From: Pisaster brevispinus
Lineage: Eukaryota; Echinodermata; Asteroidea; Forcipulatida; Asteriidae
Assembly (NCBI GenBank): GCA_023634235.1
Contig: JAMKCF010000016.1
Coordinates: forward strand, 8,851,366 to 8,915,365
DNA: 64,000 bases
Direction of reading: 5' to 3'
The translations under genes were made by a program, and so were the position numbers. How positions within the stretch are numbered: position 1 is the first letter of the stretch; each line of letters begins with the position of its first letter. Positions 60,838-64,000 of this stretch are shown one piece after another. The notes below the pieces were generated by a model that saw only the letters and a list, made by a program, of their open reading frames with translations, did not search any database and was not told the origin of the DNA.

Positions 60838-61635
60838 AGTGTTAGGGAATTGTGGTGAAGTGATCCGACGCTGAACGGCTGGATGAAGTTTCTCAGGAAA
60901 CTGAAATTGTTTCTGTTTGTTTGCGTTGATTTGAGGAAGGACTATACAAAACACGACACATGTTTGAGGTAAAAAAAAACAAAAAAAAAACACGATTTAC
61001 AGATTTCGTGGGAAGGATAAGCTACTTAAGTAAAACAAAAACCAGCTAAGCACTTAACAGCTATTGCTTACCAGATTAAGGTTAACGGCTAAAAGACCAT
61101 GCCACATGTGCCATCTGTGACTGGTGGTATCCTGTTCTTTTCCCCTCCTTTTAACAAATATTTTTATATAAAGTTATTTTATCTCTGGAGTCTAGCTGCT
61201 CGGCCCTTCCATGGCAAAACAGCCTTACTCAAAAATTGACATTTTGAGAAAAGCAAGTACAGAGATAAGCTGTTTTGCCATAAAAATGGGATTAAAGTGT
61301 AAAAAGAGGCCGAGATAGGACATGCTCTATTCAGAAACCATACAGTGGATGCCTTTAAAACTTTGAATGGAAAAAGCACCCTCAATTTACCCAGATATGA
61401 TCTGATGTAAAAACCAAAAATTTTCGAGTTGGGCTGTTTTGCCATGGAAGGGGCGAGCTGTAGTTTACTGTATATGACCCCCCCCCCCCCCAGGGAGTTG
61501 TGGTGAAACATTCACGACGCTGAACGGCTGGATAAAGTTTCTCAGAAAACTGAAATGGTTTCTGTTTGTTTGCCTAATTGATATGAGGAAGGACTATATA
61601 CAAAACACGACACATGTTTGAGGTAAAAAAAAATA
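60838..61635. repeat. Pair of ~145-bp direct repeats flanking a fold-back MITE
   Basis: 60838-60985 and 61493-61635 share GACGCTGAACGGCTGGATRA, GTTTCTCAG.AAACTGAAAT, GAGGAAGGACTATA and CACGACACATGTTTGAGGTA. Between them, 61193-61463 is a MITE with inverted ends GCTCGGCCCTTCCATGGC / GCCATGGAAGGGGCGAGC. Confidence 0.82.
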
Positions 61636-61871
61636 CAACAACGCGTTATTAACTAATTAGTCCAATTTTACTGTCAGCTACCGTTAGGGTGTTGGTGTGC
61701 GGGTCTCTATACATTCAACCAACCATTCTGTGCATTGTCTGAATTACTGACCGGTTAATATTATGGGTGTTTTCTGTTGTTGAATTGTAAGATGAGTGCA
61801 TTTTGAATGAGCGTTTTGTGATGCTTGAACCTCTGCACGGTGTGGATCATAAGAAAAACTAAAGTAGTCAA

Positions 61872-62105
61872 ACCTGCGGGTACAACCAAGTATAAAACTC
61901 TTTTGGTGAGAAGTGTTGTTTCTTAGAACTGGTGTGGTCTCGTACGTTTCGAACTGTACGCTCTGCTCGTCTTCGGGGAGAATGCACCTCCTGAAGACGA
62001 GCGAAGTATACTGCTCGAAACGTCGAGACAAAACCGGCTCTCCAACACTTCAGCCCAACAAAAAAAGAGTTTTTGATACATGGTTGTGTACCCGTAAGTT
62101 TGACT
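61872..62105. mobile_element. Fold-back element with head-to-head hammerhead-like cores
   Basis: Its arms match (AAACCTGCGGGTACAACC / TTGTGTACCCGTAAGTTT; GGTGTGGTCTCG / CGAGACAAAACC). It is related to 6133-6392 (same TACAACC..GTATAAAA and TTTCGAAC blocks). The centre carries CTGAAGA..GCTCGAAACGTC on the plus strand (61991-62024) and a mutated copy, CCGAAGA..GAAACGT, on the minus strand (61943-61976). Confidence 0.82.
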
Positions 62106-62109
62106 ATCA

Positions 62110-62795
62110 CTATATAATGTTTTTTATAAATGAGCGTTTTGTCGGTCACCTTCATTAAAGCCGTCTGCGGCATTTCCTGGGAGCGAGGAACCAATCAATT
62201 GTTCGGAATGTGAGACAGGCCTGCAGACTTTTTTTTTTTTTTTTTTTTTTGTCAAATTGATTTGACGTCTGGTGTATTATCATTTGCTTATCTTGATTCT
62301 GTGTTGTGGAAAATATCGTGTGTGATATCCGGGCCAAGTTTTAGGACTGGTAATTATGATAATTTATTCAGGTTTTTCACAATACTTTCAAAAAAGTACA
62401 ATTTTGCAAAATATGTAACAAATACATATAAATACCCCCCTCCCCAACAAATTTACAATAAAAGAAATTACATGGCAAAGTATAAAAACGCACCAAAAGG
62501 ACCGCCAAAAAACGAAGGAAATCACAAACAAACAAAATTTGACAAATATACAACCAGGGGGCAACGGACAAAACAAAATATGGGCTACCTATAGGAGAAC
62601 GACAAAAGTAGAATAAAACACTATCACCAAAGGGGTGTGTTACTCTTAAAATTTATCGAAGATACTCGGGGTTTTTTTTCTATCTAAAAAGCTCACTGAT
62701 TATAATGTTCATCAATCGTCAAGAGAAAATATTATCGGCAGAACTTCTTCTTTTTTTTTGTCAAAGAGAGAAAAAATGTTCTTAAAACGACCGAC
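62110..62795. other. Intergenic, no gene seen
   Basis: A T run at 62229-62251 and AC/A-rich sequence. The 110-codon ORF at 62262-62594 has no recognised domain. Confidence 0.4.
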
Positions 62796-62797
62796 TA

Positions 62798-63180
62798 AGG
62801 CAGGGTATACTTTCAGTAATTGTCAAAGACCAGTATCCTCACTTGGTGCATCCCAACATATGCATAAAATAACAAACCTGCGAAAATTTTTGCTCAATTG
62901 GTCATTGAAGTTTGCAAGAAAATAATGACAGCCCAAACACCCGTGTTGCATAGAATTGTGTGCTTTCAGATGCCCGAGAAAGGCTTCATGCCTGAAGCCT
63001 TCTCACAGACTCAAATTTTTGGTTGAAAAATGACCTCTTTCTCTAAAACTACATTACTTCAAAGGGGGTCGTTTCTAACAAAGTTTTATAATATCAACAG
63101 CTCTCCGGTGCTCCTTACCAGGTAAATTTGTATGGTCATCAACTTATGGAGTAATTACCAAAAGTACACCCTGCCTTTAA
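62798..63180 (-). mobile_element. MITE-like repeat (family K), most complete copy
   Basis: AAGGCAGGGTATACTTTCAG and the inverse of AAAAGTACACCCTGCCTTTA form the ends. CCGAGAAAGGCTTCATGCC and TGAAGCCTTCTCACAG form a central hairpin, as in the other copies. Confidence 0.85.
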
Positions 63181-63184
63181 AAGG

Positions 63185-63720
63185 TGGGGTCGTGCTTTTG
63201 GGAACGACAACGAAAACAAAGGTTGTGTAATATTCATCCGAAGGCCTATTGGTACTTGTTATAAGGTTGGTAATGGAATCCTGTGAAATTATTTCGTCTG
63301 AAGAGCCCCCGTTCATTAGAAATTAATGAAAGTATGCCGTTAAATTTGAATCTCCAAAAAAAAAACCGCCTGAAGACGTCTTTCGGAGATTCGAAGATTT
63401 CCGTGTTGTCTGTTCGTGAATGCTGCGGCCAGAGATGCGGTTGGTACCCGCTGTCACTCCGCTAAACGTGGATGCTTCCACGCTCTTGATGAGCATACCG
63501 GGACAGTGTTGTTGTTGTTGTTGTTGTTTTGTTTTTTGTTTTTTGCTGTTTTCTCAACAGTAGGCCTAGACATTGTATTCAGCTGAAACTTTCACATGCG
63601 ACTTATATTTTATCGTTAATGATATTAAAGTAACGATGATATTGGCCTAGTATAAATCAGCACTTTTGTTGACGAAAACCAATCTGTGACGCTACCTTGA
63701 TGCTACCTAAAGATGCTTTG
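63185..63720 (+). repeat. Dispersed repeat (family E), plus strand copy
   Basis: ATGCTGCGGCCAGAGATGCG, GTTGGTACCCGCTGTCACTC and CGCTAAACGTGGATGC match 28985-29190. A (GTT)n run lies at 63508-63527. Positions 63720-64000 show nothing. Confidence 0.75.
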
Positions 63721-64000
63721 ATGATAAGTCGCCTAAATCAGCATTTTATAAATGCTGTATTACCTTTTCCTTGTGTATTTTCTTTTTGCTCAACTTAGGG
63801 TTACAACAACAATCCTCATTTTACCCAATATTGACCAATTGTTACACAATATTTGTACCCAGCAGTTTTACAAAGCAACATTTTACACATTTTTCTTTCA
63901 TTAGAGTGTTACACGTTGCCACAAAAAAAACCCAATATATATAGCCCTAACTTTAAGGACGCTACTTTGGGCCAATTTTACCCGAAATTTATGTTAAAAT

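Noticed and set aside
60838..61635. Small LTR retrotransposon
   Set aside because: The direct repeats lack TG...CA ends, primer-binding site and polypurine tract, and the interior is a MITE.

Overview
The window reads as animal nuclear DNA: AT-rich, intron-rich and very repeat-dense, with no bacterial-style operons. The one gene identified with confidence encodes COG8, subunit 8 of the conserved oligomeric Golgi complex. The dispersed repeats (tRNA-derived SINEs, CR1/L2-like LINE tails, Penelope-like ends, and MITEs whose ends read like AAGGCAGGGT...) resemble ones I associate with echinoderms, especially sea stars. That taxonomic guess is inference; species cannot be fixed from here.

Layout. 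Positions 1-1120 are sixteen copies of a 70-bp satellite unit. COG8 runs on the + strand from before the window to its stop codon at 17018-17020, in 11 exons visible here that join in phase into 580 codons plus a stop; the N-terminal exon lies upstream. Its introns hold SINEs, two CR1/L2-like LINE tails (one per strand), fold-back elements with readable target-site duplications, a Harbinger-like and a pogo-like MITE, and two local duplications of COG8's own exons that left decoy exon pieces.

From 17 to 64 kb no gene is certain. I propose one spliced + strand gene from four strong exon candidates (20496/20583-20610, 40848-40926, 55430-55548, 59275-59318) whose reading phases chain without a stop, continuing past the window. 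It has a promoter-like region at 20.2-20.45 kb (two inverted CCAAT boxes, an E2F-type site) and a possible alternative first exon near 26.0-26.2 kb. The product is not recognised. The rest is minisatellites (22.96-24.72, 43.69-44.83, 48.95-50.12, 56.58-57.16 kb), microsatellites, SINEs, several MITE families with multiple copies, LINE relics, and a few GC-rich or motif-bearing islands that may be regulatory (19.3, 31.15, 42.1, 48.84, 51.7 kb).

The more unusual signals are fold-back elements carrying head-to-head hammerhead-like cores, a MITE family carrying CTCF-like motifs in its terminal repeats, a tandem DR4 array of nuclear-receptor-type half sites, a palindrome with two octamer sites, and exon-tail duplications inside COG8.
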